64,000 nt of DNA from positions 1-64,000 of the forward strand of contig CAZUYC010000131.1 in NCBI GenBank assembly GCA_964624475.1. The letters are read 5' to 3'. Within the stretch, counting starts at the first letter, position 1. Each line of letters begins with the position of its first letter. Positions 34,525 to 42,172 of this stretch are shown here, piece by piece. The DNA comes from CAZUYC01 sp964624475. GTDB lineage: Bacteria > Myxococcota_A > UBA9160 > SMWR01. Position numbers and translations under genes: made by a program. The notes under the pieces were generated by a model. It did no database searches and was not told where the DNA came from. It saw nothing but the letters and a program-made list of their open reading frames with translations.

Positions 34525-35379
34525 CTACCCCCGCACCGTGATCGCCGCGTTCGCGATGATGACGGCGTCGCGCTCCTTGCTCTTCGCCTGGATCAGGATC
34601 TTCTGGCCGTCGCGCCAGTACGAGGTGAGGTAGGTCTCTCCGGGGAAGCCCACGCCGGCGAAGCGCACCTGGTAGCGCGCCACCTTCGTCACGTCGCCGC
34701 CGAGGACCTCGTCCACGATCGCCTTGCACACGATCCCGTAGGAGCAGAGGCCGTGGATGATCGGCCGATCGAAGCCGCCGAGCTTCGCGAACTCGGGATC
34801 GGCGTGGAGCGGGTTCTTGTCGCCCGAGAGGCGATAGAGGAGCGCCTGCTGCGGCAGCGTGCGCGATTCGATCACGCCGTCCGGCGCGCGCTCGGGCGGC
34901 AGGTTCCCCGCCTTCGGGCCCGACTCGCCGCCGAAGCCGCCCTCACCGCGCAGGAAGAGCCCGAAGCGGTTGGTGAAGAGCGGGCGACCCGATTCGTCGC
35001 TCGAGTCGACCTGGAGCACGCAGAGGCAGGCCTTCCCCTTGTCCCAGAGCGCCGCGACCTTGCCGCGGTTCGTGATCGTGGCCTCGGGCGGGATCGGCTG
35101 GTGGACCTGCAGGTCCTGCTCCCCGTGCAGCAGCATCGCGAAGTTGAACTTGAGCCCGGGAACGCTCCCGAGGCCGCCCATCGCGCCGAAGGTCGGGATC
35201 ACGCCGAAGCTCGGCAGGACCTTCAGGTTCTTCTCGTAGCAGTACTCGAGCTCGTTCTTGTCGGTGGGCGGGTTGCCCGCGCCGACGCCGAGGTGATAGA
35301 GGATCACCTGGTCCTTCGTGTAGCTGTACTTCCCCTCGCCGAGCTCGCGGCCGAGGGCCTGCTTGGGATCGATCGGCAT
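34525..35379 (-). CDS. MaoC-family 2-enoyl-CoA hydratase (hydratase 2)
   Basis: This is a double-hotdog enoyl-CoA hydratase of 284 aa, like the hydratase part of peroxisomal MFE-2. The hydratase 2 signature YRLSGDKNPLHADPEFAKLG, with catalytic Asp and His, sits near residue 180, followed by RPIIHGLCSYG. The N-terminal hotdog (YHLGVGAGN, LPSFGVIPTFG) binds the acyl-CoA. It would hydrate trans-2-enoyl-CoA to (R)-3-hydroxyacyl-CoA, the substrate for the SDR encoded 9 bp upstream in the same operon. Confidence 0.9.
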   Translation of the reverse strand: MPIDPKQALGRELGEGKYSYTKDQVILYHLGVGAGNPPTDKNELEYCYEKNLKVLPSFGVIPTFGAMGGLGSVPGLKFNFAMLLHGEQDLQVHQPIPPEATITNRGKVAALWDKGKACLCVLQVDSSDESGRPLFTNRFGLFLRGEGGFGGESGPKAGNLPPERAPDGVIESRTLPQQALLYRLSGDKNPLHADPEFAKLGGFDRPIIHGLCSYGIVCKAIVDEVLGGDVTKVARYQVRFAGVGFPGETYLTSYWRDGQKILIQAKSKERDAVIIANAAITVRG

Positions 35380-35388
35380 CTCGGTCTC

Positions 35389-36300
35389 CTACTGCTGGGC
35401 CTTGAGGGCCTCGGCGATCGCCTGCATCTCGCCGGCGATGCTGTCGGGGATCGTGAAGCCCTCGGTCTTGCGGATGGCGTCGAGGTTCGCGGCGATCTCC
35501 TCGGGCGAGGGGACCTGGCCCTTGCGCGCGGTCCAGCCTGGGCCCAGGCCGATGAAGACGCGCGCGTAGCGCCCGCCGCCCACGTCGAAGATCTCGTGCG
35601 TGAGCTGGCACGGCTCCGAGACCAGGTAGGCGACGAGCGGCGTCACGAACATCGGGTCGAGCGCCGCCGCCAGGGGACCCAGCAGGCTCTCGGTGAGCCG
35701 CGTCTTGGCGATCGGCGCGATCACGTTGCTCTTGATGTTGTTCTTCGCGCCCTCGACGGCGAGCACATTCGAGAGGCCGACGAGCCCCATCTTCGCCGCG
35801 CCGTAGTTCGTCTGGCCGAAGTTGCCGAAGATGCCGGCTCCGGAGGCGGTGAAGACGAAGCGCCCGTAGTTCTTCTCCTTCATCACCCGGAAGGCCGGCT
35901 GCGAGACGTAGAAGGCGCCCTTCAGGTGCACGTCGATCACCGCCTCGAGGTCCCTGGGCTCGAGCTTGGCGAAGGACTTGTCGCGCAGGATCCCCGCGTT
36001 GTTGATCACGATGTCGACCTTGCCGAAGTTCTCGAGCGCGGCCCGCACGATGGCCTCGCCCCCCTCGGGCGTCGAGACGGAGTCGTAGTTCGCGACGGTC
36101 TTGCCGCCCTTCTCGGTGATCTCCTTCACCGTCTGGTCGGCCATCGAGGCGCTGCCGCCGGTGCCGTCGGCGGCGCCGCCGAGGTCGTTCACCACCACGC
36201 TCGCGCCGCGGGAGGCGAGCAGCAGGGAGTAGGTCTTGCCGAGGCCGCCGCCGGCTCCGGTGATGACGGCGACGCGGCCGTCGTAGCGGATCTCGCTCAT
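35389..36300 (-). CDS. SDR, (3R)-hydroxyacyl-CoA dehydrogenase of MFE-2 type
   Basis: This 303-aa SDR matches the dehydrogenase domain of peroxisomal multifunctional enzyme type 2. TGAGGGLGKTYSLLLA binds NAD, VNDLGGAADGTGGS is the hallmark insertion, NNAGILRDKSF follows, and the catalytic Tyr-Lys is in NYGAAKMGLVG. The C-terminus (AEALKAQQ) is a linker-like tail. With the MaoC hydratase encoded next it would do the second and third steps of beta-oxidation through R-hydroxy intermediates. ATG start behind GGAGGAGACC. Confidence 0.9.
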   Translation of the reverse strand: MSEIRYDGRVAVITGAGGGLGKTYSLLLASRGASVVVNDLGGAADGTGGSASMADQTVKEITEKGGKTVANYDSVSTPEGGEAIVRAALENFGKVDIVINNAGILRDKSFAKLEPRDLEAVIDVHLKGAFYVSQPAFRVMKEKNYGRFVFTASGAGIFGNFGQTNYGAAKMGLVGLSNVLAVEGAKNNIKSNVIAPIAKTRLTESLLGPLAAALDPMFVTPLVAYLVSEPCQLTHEIFDVGGGRYARVFIGLGPGWTARKGQVPSPEEIAANLDAIRKTEGFTIPDSIAGEMQAIAEALKAQQ

Positions 36301-36715
36301 CGGGAGGTCTCCTCCATCGTGGGCGGGGCAGCATAGCGCTTGCGGGTAAGTAGAGCCGCAACGTAAACCCGGGGCGTGTGGGGGGCGGGGACGTACTGGG
36401 AGGGGGACTTCCCGATTTAACTCCGCTCGCCTGCGGCTCGCTGCGCGCTCCGCGCTGCCGCGCTCCGCTTGCAAAGAGCCCGCCCGGCAGGACGGCCCGG
36501 GGCGGTGCGCGGCTTGGCCTATCCCCGGGTCGTGTCGTAGGAAATCTCCGCATCACCGGGGGCGGCGTTCCGGAATGTTCTTCGCAAGCGAGGCGCGGCA
36601 GCACCTCGCGCGCAGCGGGCCGGAGCTCCGGTGGAGCTCGGCCCAGGCGAGCGGAGTAAATCGGGAGGATGCTTCCAACGAGGCACCACGAACTGCGCAA
36701 ACCCAGCGCGCCCGC
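36301..36715. repeat. Non-coding gap with an inverted pair of dispersed repeats
   Basis: No gene is seen in these 415 bp. The left copy (36411-36447) reads CCCGATTTAACTCCGCTCGC then CTGCGGCTCGCTGCGCG. The right copy (36609-36665) is its reverse complement in outline, ending GGCGAGCGGAGTAAATCGGG, with an extra GGAGCTCCGGTGGAGCTC inside. Both contain the GCGCAGCGAGCC-type core of the family at 2585, 7441 and 21762. GGGGACGTACT just left of the first copy resembles the outer end of REP-like elements. About 160 bp separate the copies. Confidence 0.65.
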
Positions 36716-37522
36716 TCAGCCCCCAGGCCCCCGGCGATACCGGCGCCCCTGGACGGCTCCGATGAAGCGCCGGAAGACGCTGCGAGGCATCGCGCCCGAC
36801 GCGGCGTGGAGCAGCTTGTAACCCGAGCCGGGCACGCAGATCAGGTCCCCCCGCGCGAGGGCCGCGATCGACGCGTCCACCACCGCCTCGGGGCTCATCC
36901 AGGCGAAGCGCGGCACCGTCTCGGGGTCGACCCCCGCTCGCTCCTGGAAGCGCGTGCGGGTGAAGCCGGGGCAGAGCGCCTGCACGCGCACGCCGCTCCC
37001 GCGCAGCTCCTCGGCGAGCGCCTCGGTCAGGCTGTTCACGAAGGCCTTCGTGGCGCCGTAGGTCGCCGTGAACGGATAGGGGCCCATGCCGGCGAGCGAC
37101 GACACGTTGATGATGGCGCCCCGACCGCGCGGGAGCATCGAGGTGACGGCGGCGTGGGTGAGGCGCGTGAGCGCGACGACGTTCAAGAGGATCTGCTCCT
37201 CCTCGCGGTCGACCTCCTGCCCGGCGAAGGCGCCCGCGCTGCCGAAGCCGGCGTTGTTCACCACGAGGTCGCAGGCGGGCGCGGAGCGCACGCGCGCCTC
37301 GACCCGGCGCAGGTCCGGGCCGGCGGTGAGATCGGCGACGAGGCACTCCACCGCGGCGCCGTTCTCGCGTCCGAGCTCCTCGGCGAGCGCCGCGAGCGCG
37401 TCGCCGCTGCGGGCCACGAGGACGAGGTCGTGGCCGTCGCGGGCGAGGCGGCGCGCGAAGGCCTCGCCGATCCCGGACGAGGCGCCGGTCACGAGGGCGA
37501 GGCGGCGGCCGGTCTCCGGCAT
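36716..37522 (-). CDS. Short-chain dehydrogenase (DltE/YqjQ-like)
   Basis: This is a classical SDR of 268 aa. TGASSGIGEAFARRLA is the cofactor loop, with Arg in VLVARSGDAL suggesting NADP; NNAGFG, NVSSLAGMG and YGATKAFV supply the catalytic Ser-Tyr-Lys. The C-terminal extension (ICVPGSGYKLLHAASGAMPR, FRRFIGAVQGRRY) is typical of the cl. YqjQ/DltE-like group that acts on lipid or steroid-like substrates; the exact substrate is unknown. It is divergent from arsS with 73 bp between. Confidence 0.86.
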   Translation of the reverse strand: MPETGRRLALVTGASSGIGEAFARRLARDGHDLVLVARSGDALAALAEELGRENGAAVECLVADLTAGPDLRRVEARVRSAPACDLVVNNAGFGSAGAFAGQEVDREEEQILLNVVALTRLTHAAVTSMLPRGRGAIINVSSLAGMGPYPFTATYGATKAFVNSLTEALAEELRGSGVRVQALCPGFTRTRFQERAGVDPETVPRFAWMSPEAVVDASIAALARGDLICVPGSGYKLLHAASGAMPRSVFRRFIGAVQGRRYRRGPGG

Positions 37523-37595
37523 GGGGGTCCTCTCGGCTCCGGTTCGTCGGGGGCCCGGGTGCAGCCCGCGACACGGTAAGCTAGGAGGCGCAGCC

Positions 37596-38588
37596 ATGCC
37601 CGTCGACTTCGCGCGCACCCTCGCCGAGCACGGAGTGGCGCCCCTGCGCCGGGCCGTCGCGACGACGCTCCAGCTGAACGTCGGCCTGCGCTGCGACCTC
37701 GCCTGCCACCACTGCCACGTGGACGCCGGACCGAAGCGCACGGAGGCGATGGCGCCGGAGACGGCGGACCGCGTGCTCGAGCTCCTCGCGCGCAGCCCCG
37801 AGCTCGCCACGCTCGACCTCACGGGCGGCGCCCCGGAGCTGCACGCCGTCTTCCGCCCGCTCGTGCGCGCCGCGCGCGCCCTCGGCCGCAGCGTGATCGA
37901 CCGCTGCAACCTGACCGTGCTCGCCCTGCCCGGCCAGGAGGACACGGCCGGGTTCCTCGCGGAGCACGGGGTGCGGATCGTGGCCTCGCTGCCCTGCTAC
38001 ACGGCCGGGAACGTCGACCGCCAGCGCGGCCGGGGTGTCTTCGCCGCCAGCATCGAGGCCTTGAAGCAGCTCAACGCGCTCGGCTACGGCCGCCCCCGCT
38101 CCGGGCTCGCGCGCTCCGAGCTGGCCTGCTCCGAGCTCGAGCTCGACCTCGTCTACAACCCGCTCGGCCCCTCGCTCCCGCCCCCGCAGGCGGAGCTCGA
38201 GGAGCGCTACCGCGCGGAGCTGCGCGAGCTCTTCGGCATCGAGTTCGGGCGGCTCCTGACCCTCACCAACATGCCGATCAAGCGTTTCGCGCGCGCCCTC
38301 GCGCGCGAGGGGCGCGATGCGGAGTACATGGGGTTGCTCGCGAACCACTTCAACCCCGCGACGCTACCCGGCCTCATGTGCCGCGACACCATCTCGGTCG
38401 GCTTCGACGGGGCTCTCTACGACTGCGACTTCAACCAGATGCAGGGGATCCCGCTCGGCGGGAAGGCGCGCACCGTCTTCGAGGTGGAGTCGCTCGCGGC
38501 GTTCGCGGGCGAGGAGATCGCCACCGCGCCCCACTGCTTCGGCTGCACGGCCGGGGCCGGCTCGAGCTGCGGGGGAGCGCTCGCGTAA
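37596..38588 (+). CDS. arsS: Arsenosugar biosynthesis radical SAM protein ArsS
   Basis: ArsS transfers the adenosyl-derived group to dimethylarsinite in arsenosugar synthesis. The 330-aa protein has the radical SAM cluster CDLACHHC, the family string TGGAPELHAVFRPLVRAA, DRCNLTVL, and a C-terminal Cys region (CRDTISVGFDGALYDCDFNQ, CFGCTAGAGSSCGG) for extra iron-sulfur binding. Between YGRPRSG and LELDLVYNPLGP there is a roughly 11-residue Ser/Glu-rich insertion not usual for the family. No ArsM methyltransferase, its usual partner, is in the window. ATG behind CTAGGAGGCG. Confidence 0.87.
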   Translation: MPVDFARTLAEHGVAPLRRAVATTLQLNVGLRCDLACHHCHVDAGPKRTEAMAPETADRVLELLARSPELATLDLTGGAPELHAVFRPLVRAARALGRSVIDRCNLTVLALPGQEDTAGFLAEHGVRIVASLPCYTAGNVDRQRGRGVFAASIEALKQLNALGYGRPRSGLARSELACSELELDLVYNPLGPSLPPPQAELEERYRAELRELFGIEFGRLLTLTNMPIKRFARALAREGRDAEYMGLLANHFNPATLPGLMCRDTISVGFDGALYDCDFNQMQGIPLGGKARTVFEVESLAAFAGEEIATAPHCFGCTAGAGSSCGGALA

Positions 38589-38649
38589 CCGATCCGGAGC
38601 CTCCGGCATCGGAGCCGGGCGAGCGGGAGACGCGTCGGTGGCGGGAAGC

Positions 38650-39390
38650 ATGGAGGTCATGGACACGGCGGGCTCGCAGCCGGCTCGGGGGCGCGGACCG
38701 GGGCTCGCCCGGGCGGCGGGCCTGCTCGCGGCGCTCGCCGTGCTGCTCCTGCTCGGCCGCCTCGCCGGCGGGGCGATCCCCCGCTTCGCGGATTGGGTCG
38801 ACGGCCTCGGCGCCCTGGGCCCGGCGGTCTTCATCGCCGGCTACGCCGCCGCGGTCGTCGCCTTCGCGCCGGCCTCGCTGCTGACCCTCGCGGCGGGCGC
38901 CCTCTTCGGCGTGCTCGAAGGAACCGCCTACGTCTTCCTGGCCGCGAGCCTCGGCGCCTGCCTCGCCTTCCTGGTGGCGCGGCACGCGGCGCGCGCATGG
39001 GTCGAGCGCAGGATCGCGGGCGACCGGCGCTTCGCGGCGATCGACCGGGCGATCGGGCAGCAGGGGCGGCGCATCGTCTTCCTGCTGCGCCTCTCGCCGG
39101 CCTTCCCCTTCAACCTGCTCAACTACGCGCTCGGCCTGACGCGCGTGCGCTTCGCCGACTACGCCGTGGCCTGCGTCGGCATGCTGCCCGGCACGCTCGC
39201 CTACGTGTACGCGGGAAGCCTGCTCGGCGACGTCGCCGCCGCGGCAGGCGGCGCCGCCCCGGAGCGGGGCCCGGCGCAGCAGGCGTTCTTCGCGGCGGGG
39301 CTCGCGGCCACGATCGCGGTGACGGTGGTCGTGACGCGCATCGCGCGGCGCGCGCTGGCCGAGGCCACCGCCGAGGAGGGCCGCGCGTGA
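38650..39390 (+). CDS. TVP38/TMEM64-family (VTT/SNARE-associated) membrane protein
   Basis: This 246-aa inner-membrane protein belongs to the VTT (DedA-like) superfamily, thought to move or scramble lipids. Helices include AGLLAALAVLLLLGRLAGG and FIAGYAAAVVAFAPASLLTL. The motif AGALFGVLEGTAYVF and the conserved RLSPAFPFNLLNYALGLTRV identify TVP38. It is followed by the flavin oxidoreductase gene with a GTGA overlap, a pairing common in bacteria. ATG 38659 is an alternative start. Confidence 0.87.
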   Translation: MEVMDTAGSQPARGRGPGLARAAGLLAALAVLLLLGRLAGGAIPRFADWVDGLGALGPAVFIAGYAAAVVAFAPASLLTLAAGALFGVLEGTAYVFLAASLGACLAFLVARHAARAWVERRIAGDRRFAAIDRAIGQQGRRIVFLLRLSPAFPFNLLNYALGLTRVRFADYAVACVGMLPGTLAYVYAGSLLGDVAAAAGGAAPERGPAQQAFFAAGLAATIAVTVVVTRIARRALAEATAEEGRA

Positions 39391-40907
39391 AGCAACCCGA
39401 GATCCACCCGCAGGACGAGCACAACCAGGCCCTGCTCGCCCACGTGCACCCGGCCGACTGGGTGAACCCCGAACCGCGCGGCCGCTACAACCTGGTCGTG
39501 ATCGGCGCGGGCACCGCGGGCCTCGTGACGGCCGCCGTCGCGGCGGGTCTCGGCGCGCGGGTGGCGCTGGTCGAGCAGCGGCTCATGGGCGGCGACTGCC
39601 TGAACGTGGGATGCGTGCCGTCGAAGGGCGTGATCCGCGCCTCGCGCTGGGTCGCCGAGGCGCGCCGCGCCGCGGAGATCGGGCTGCCCGAGCCACGCGA
39701 GGCCGAGATCGACTTCGGCGCCGCGATGGAGCGCATGCGGCGGATCCGCGCCCGGATCGCGCGCGAAGACTCGGCGCGGCGCTACCAGGACGAGCTGGGG
39801 GTCGACGTCTACCTGGGATCGGCCCGCTTCCTCGACGGGGAGAGCATCGAGGTCGCGGGCCGGCGGCTGCGCTTCCGCAAGGCGGTGATCGCGACCGGCG
39901 CGCGCGCGGCCGAGCCGCCGATCGAGGGCCTGGCCGCCGCCGGCTACCGGAGCAACGAGACGGTCTTCGAGCTCACGGCCCGCCCGCGCCGCCTCGGCGT
40001 GATCGGCGCCGGCCCGATCGGCTGCGAGCTGGCCCAGGCCTTCCGCCGGCTCGGCTCCGAGGTCGCGCTCGTCGACGCGGCGCCGAAGATCCTGCCGCGC
40101 GAGGACGCCGACGCGGCGGAGATCGTGGAGGCGCGCTTCCGCCGCGAGGGGATCCGGCTGCTCCTCGGCGCGCAGATCGAGAAGATCGAGCGGCGGGGCG
40201 ACGAGAGGGTCGTGCGCGTCGCGCACGCGGGGCGAAGCGAGGAGGTCGCGGTCGACGAGATCCTGGTCGGCGTGGGGCGCCTGCCCAACGTGGAGGGCCT
40301 CGGCCTCGAGGCGGCGGGCGTGGACTTCGAGGCGCGCCGCGGCATCCGGGTCGACGACCATCTGCGCACCACCAACCGGAGCATCTACGCGGCGGGCGAC
40401 GTCTGCATGGACTGGAAGTTCACCCACGCGGCCGACGCGGCGGCCAAGATCGTGGTGCAGAACGCGCTCTTCTTCCCGAGCAAGCGGCTCTCCTCGCTCG
40501 TCATGCCCTGGTGCACCTACACCGACCCCGAGGTCGCGCACGTCGGGTTCACCGAGCGCGACGCGGCCGCGCGCGGCATCGCGGTCGACACCTGGCGCGT
40601 ACCCCTCCACGAGGTGAACCGCGCCGTCGTCGACGGCGAGGAGGAGGGCTTCGTCAAGATCCACGTGCGCCGCGGTGGCGACCGGATCGTCGGCGCCACG
40701 ATCGTGGCCGCGCACGCCGGGGAGATGATCGGCGAGGTGACGCTCGCGATCGTCGCCAAGGCGGGCCTCGGCACGCTCCTCCAGGTCATCCATCCCTACC
40801 CGACCCAGGCCGAGGGCATCAAGCGCGCCGCCGCCGCCCACGCGCGCTCGCGCCTCACCCCCCGCGTCGCGAAGCTCCTCGCCGGGTGGATGAAGCTCCG
40901 CCGCTAG
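39387..40907 (+). CDS. Pyridine nucleotide-disulfide oxidoreductase (mercuric reductase-like)
   Basis: This 506-aa FAD enzyme binds FAD through VIGAGTAGLVTAAVAAGLG and has the redox-active disulfide GGDCLNVGCVPSKG. NAD(P)H binds at VIGAGPIGCELAQAFRRLG. The dimerisation domain carries HPYPTQAEG, with the active-site His. It lacks the N-terminal metal-binding domain and C-terminal Cys pair of true MerA, so it is probably a thiol or quinone reductase. It is co-translated with the TVP38 gene and follows arsS, so a role in arsenical redox is possible but unproven. Confidence 0.87.
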   Translation: MKQPEIHPQDEHNQALLAHVHPADWVNPEPRGRYNLVVIGAGTAGLVTAAVAAGLGARVALVEQRLMGGDCLNVGCVPSKGVIRASRWVAEARRAAEIGLPEPREAEIDFGAAMERMRRIRARIAREDSARRYQDELGVDVYLGSARFLDGESIEVAGRRLRFRKAVIATGARAAEPPIEGLAAAGYRSNETVFELTARPRRLGVIGAGPIGCELAQAFRRLGSEVALVDAAPKILPREDADAAEIVEARFRREGIRLLLGAQIEKIERRGDERVVRVAHAGRSEEVAVDEILVGVGRLPNVEGLGLEAAGVDFEARRGIRVDDHLRTTNRSIYAAGDVCMDWKFTHAADAAAKIVVQNALFFPSKRLSSLVMPWCTYTDPEVAHVGFTERDAAARGIAVDTWRVPLHEVNRAVVDGEEEGFVKIHVRRGGDRIVGATIVAAHAGEMIGEVTLAIVAKAGLGTLLQVIHPYPTQAEGIKRAAAAHARSRLTPRVAKLLAGWMKLRR

Positions 40908-40912
40908 CCCGA

Positions 40913-40918
40913 TATCCT
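40913..40918 (+). promoter_or_regulatory. -10 element of a probable leaderless promoter
   Basis: TATCCT lies seven bases before the GTG of the TerB-like gene, right after the oxidoreductase stop; no Shine-Dalgarno is present, so a leaderless transcript is likely. Confidence 0.4.
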
Positions 40919-40925
40919 TCCGGCC

Positions 40926-41444
40926 GTGTCGCTCCTCCGCTTCCTCGGGGTTCGAGCGCCGGCGCCCACGCCCGGCGGCGAGACGGAGACGGTGCGCCGC
41001 ATCGCGGCCCGGCTCGAGCGCATGCCCCCCGAGCGGGCGCGCCACCTCGCGGCCTTCGCCTACGTGCTCGCCCGCGTGGCGCACGCCGACCTCGAGATCG
41101 ACGCCGCGGAGTCTCTGCAGATGGAGCAGCTCGTGACGGAGCTCGGCGGGCTCGCCGCCGCCGAGGCGGCGCTCGTGGTCGAGATCGCGAAGAGCCAGGC
41201 GCGGCTCCTCGGCGGAACCGAGAACTACGTCGTGACGCGGGAGTTCCGCCGCATCGCGTCGGCGGAGGAGCGCTTGCGCCTGCTCGAGTGCGCCTTCGCG
41301 GTCGCGACGGCGGACGGCGCGATCTCGGCCGTCGAGAGCTCCGAGTGCATGAGCATCGCCGAGGAGCTCGGCTTCACCCGCGAAGAGGCGCTCGCGCTGC
41401 GCAACACCTTCCGCGACAAGCTGGCACTGCTGCGGCGGTCGTAG
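40926..41444 (+). CDS. TerB-like (DUF533-type) helical protein
   Basis: This 172-aa all-helical protein has the TerB pattern of two acidic helix motifs: VLARVAHADLEIDAAESLQM and CAFAVATADGAISAVESSEC, each with Asp/Glu residues that bind metal in TerB proteins. The role of solitary TerB proteins is not settled (tellurite response or membrane-linked sensing). There is no membrane segment. It starts with GTG without a ribosome site. Confidence 0.8.
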   Translation: MSLLRFLGVRAPAPTPGGETETVRRIAARLERMPPERARHLAAFAYVLARVAHADLEIDAAESLQMEQLVTELGGLAAAEAALVVEIAKSQARLLGGTENYVVTREFRRIASAEERLRLLECAFAVATADGAISAVESSECMSIAEELGFTREEALALRNTFRDKLALLRRS

Positions 41445-41463
41445 GCGCAGCGGCGGCCGGGGC

Positions 41464-42153
41464 TCAGCTGCGCACGAGCAGGAGCGTGCGCGGGTCGAGC
41501 GCGACGTGGAGCGTGCTCGGGTCGGCGTTGTCGTGGTCCTTGAGCGCGCGCAGGCGCACGGCGCCGCGGCCGGGCTCCAGGGCCAGCACGACGCTCACGA
41601 ACTCGCCGAGCCGGGCGATCGCGGGCGGCACCCGCTCCGGGTGCTCCTCGTCGCACGACGCCGAGAGCCAGACCTCGGCTTCGATCTGACGGGCGAGATC
41701 CCGCAGCGCCTCGACCTCCTCGCGCTTCGCCCGCCCGAGGTCGAGCCCCTCCACGACGAGCAGCCGCGGCGTGTTTCCCGCCTCGCGCTCGAAGAGCGCC
41801 GCGTCGCGCAGCTTCGCGACCGAGAGCCCCCCGGGCGGATAGACGCGGATCGTGCGCCGCCGGTCGATCTCGGCGTGGGTCGTCGCCTCGTCGGCCAGCT
41901 GGGTCGTCGCCGCCAGCTCCTCGAAGACCGTGTCGTAGTAGGCGCGCACGTGGCCCACCGTCTGGTCGCAGCAGGCGTGGAGCACCGAGCCGCCGCGCAG
42001 CAGCTCGTCGAGGGCGACGCCGACGAGGAAGGGCGTCTTGCCCACCCCGTGGGCCGCGACGACCACGCCGAGGTTGCCCGCGCCGAGCCCCCCGTGGAGC
42101 CCCTGCTCGAGCAGCCGCAGCGGGCTCCGCGCGTTCAGGTAGTTTCGGTACAA
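41464..42153 (-). CDS. RecA/DnaB-like P-loop ATPase
   Basis: This 229-aa protein has a RecA-type core: Walker A-like VVVAAHGVGKTPFLVGVALD near residue 30, an alpha/beta fold with VLHACCDQTVGHVRAYYDTV, and Walker B-like LLVVEGLDLG. It resembles AAA_25/DnaB-C domains without the N-terminal or DNA-contact parts. The function is unknown. I chose the TTG at 42153 because GGGGGGAGG lies 6 bases upstream and the domain begins there. It lies 19 bp downstream of fusA and is probably co-transcribed with it. Confidence 0.72.
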   Translation of the reverse strand: MYRNYLNARSPLRLLEQGLHGGLGAGNLGVVVAAHGVGKTPFLVGVALDELLRGGSVLHACCDQTVGHVRAYYDTVFEELAATTQLADEATTHAEIDRRRTIRVYPPGGLSVAKLRDAALFEREAGNTPRLLVVEGLDLGRAKREEVEALRDLARQIEAEVWLSASCDEEHPERVPPAIARLGEFVSVVLALEPGRGAVRLRALKDHDNADPSTLHVALDPRTLLLVRS

Positions 42154-42172
42154 GAGGTTCCTCCCCCCCGGC

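Noticed and set aside
39387..40907. Mercuric reductase (merA)
   Set aside because: The N-terminal heavy-metal domain and the C-terminal vicinal Cys pair are missing, and no mer genes are adjacent.
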